64,000 nucleotides of DNA from Petunia secreta (Eukaryota; Streptophyta; Magnoliopsida; Solanales; Solanaceae), in assembly GCA_029990175.1 (NCBI GenBank), contig JARKIP010000048.1:26994001-27058000 (forward strand). Direction: 5' to 3'. The notes under the pieces are model-generated. The model ran no database searches. It was given only the letters and a program-made list of their open reading frames with translations, and was not told the DNA's origin. The position numbers and the translations under genes were made by a program. This document shows positions 63,359-64,000 of this stretch, in pieces (within the stretch, counting starts at the first letter, position 1; each line of letters opens with the position of its first letter).

Positions 63359-64000
63359 CTAATTAGTCCATCTCTTCTTAATTCTGGCTTTGAACCCATG
63401 TTTCATGTAGAGAATGATGGAGACATTAGGGTAAACTATGTGTCCTTTTACAACTTCAATCTGGTAATTATGGAGGATAGCAGCAGCCACGGCTTTCATC
63501 TGAGTGAAAGCAACTTCTTTCCCTAAGCAGGTCCTTGGTCCAGCATTGAAAGCCAAGAACTTATAAGATGGTTCATGTTTCACTATTCCACGTTCCGAAT
63601 TGATCCATCTCTCTGGCTTGAATTCTGAGGCATCCTTCCCCCATATCGATTCCATTCTCCCCATTGCATACAAAGAAAACATCACTCTCATTTTTTGATG
63701 AACATGGTGTCCACTTGGGAGAATATCGGGCTTTTGTGGAGTCTTGTGCTGGAATGGTACTGGTGGATATAGCCTCAATGATTCACAAAATGCTGCATGC
63801 AAATAAATCGCATTTTTCAATTCATCAGCCTTGAAAACTCTCCATTTTTCAGATTCTTCCACCGGTATAATTGCCATAAGTTCCTCCCTTATCTTCTTTT
63901 CCACCTCAGGGTGAGTTGAAACAAGCCAAATGAACCATGTAAGGCCTGAGCTAGTCGTGTCACGTCCCGCGATCATGAGGTTTAGTACAGTGTCCCTCAA
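63359..64000 (-). CDS. Cytochrome P450, CYP86/CYP96-clan fatty-acid or alkane hydroxylase-like (partial)
   Basis: The C-terminal 213 residues of a microsomal P450; the N-terminus lies beyond the right edge. Visible motifs: I-helix AGRDTT (residues 11-16), K-helix ExxR as ESLR (73-76), PERW (129-132) and the haem loop FNAGPRTCLG (151-160, cysteine 158). The frame ends in KKRWTN then TAG at 63359-63361. The FNAGPR-T-CLGK loop and AGRDTT motif are characteristic of the CYP86 clan. The haem-loop wording is closest to CYP96A, whose known members oxidise very-long-chain alkanes for cuticular wax, but substrate cannot be read from this fragment. No lesions are seen in this part, so it is probably a functional gene or exon. 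It is the only clear host gene here. Confidence 0.93.
   Translation of the reverse strand: MRDTVLNLMIAGRDTTSSGLTWFIWLVSTHPEVEKKIREELMAIIPVEESEKWRVFKADELKNAIYLHAAFCESLRLYPPVPFQHKTPQKPDILPSGHHVHQKMRVMFSLYAMGRMESIWGKDASEFKPERWINSERGIVKHEPSYKFLAFNAGPRTCLGKEVAFTQMKAVAAAILHNYQIEVVKGHIVYPNVSIILYMKHGFKARIKKRWTN

Overview
The window looks like repeat-rich nuclear DNA of a dicot plant, most likely one of the Solanaceae. The reasons are the endogenous pararetrovirus (a solendovirus-like caulimovirid), the very long Tat/Ogre-type gypsy LTRs, Stowaway and hAT miniature elements, and one plant-type cytochrome P450. Only one clear host gene is present: a CYP86/CYP96-type P450 that runs off the right edge on the minus strand (63359-64000). 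A short candidate exon sits at 1194-1303. Nearly everything else is mobile or viral DNA, much of it nested.

Region 1-5.9 kb: diverged tandem repeats, a long-TIR element (1333-2100), a LINE endonuclease fragment (minus) and a LINE reverse-transcriptase fragment (plus). The LINE reading frame runs directly into pararetrovirus sequence. Region 5.7-11.2 kb: rearranged pararetrovirus. A minus-strand half holds RT, RNase H, a downstream ORF, promoter, poly(A) signal, leader and tRNA primer site. It is joined head to head to a plus-strand half with coat and movement genes, which ends in an inverted leader.

Region 14.2-41.1 kb is a nest. One Ty1/copia element starts with its primer site at 14244 and is cut into four pieces (14.2-16.7, 20.18-20.77, 34.93-35.48 and 40.77-41.06 kb). 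Between the pieces lie a minus-strand Tat-type LTR fragment; a complete 14.2-kb non-autonomous Tat/Ogre-like element with 3.63-kb LTRs and a 5-bp target duplication (20772-34932); and a 5.3-kb gag-protease LTR element (35479-40773) that itself carries a Stowaway MITE.

Region 41.1-44.3 kb: a second pararetrovirus copy. It begins exactly at its tRNA primer site, has four overlapping ORFs, and ends at the same inverted-leader junction as copy 1. Region 44.4-52.2 kb: a minus-strand hAT transposase gene split by a 4.65-kb solo LTR. Region 52.2-59.0 kb: a decayed LINE split by a 3.3-kb non-autonomous CACTA element with palindromic subterminal repeats. Region 59.9-61.2 kb: the 5' end of a minus-strand gypsy element. 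Region 61.3-63.0 kb: a cluster of miniature elements downstream of the P450.

The most notable signals are the two pararetrovirus copies sharing one rearranged junction, the in-frame LINE-pararetrovirus chimera, the fourfold nested copia, and a strong branch point plus splice acceptor placed just after the primer site of the Tat-like element. All identifications were made by eye from translations and motifs; no database search was run.
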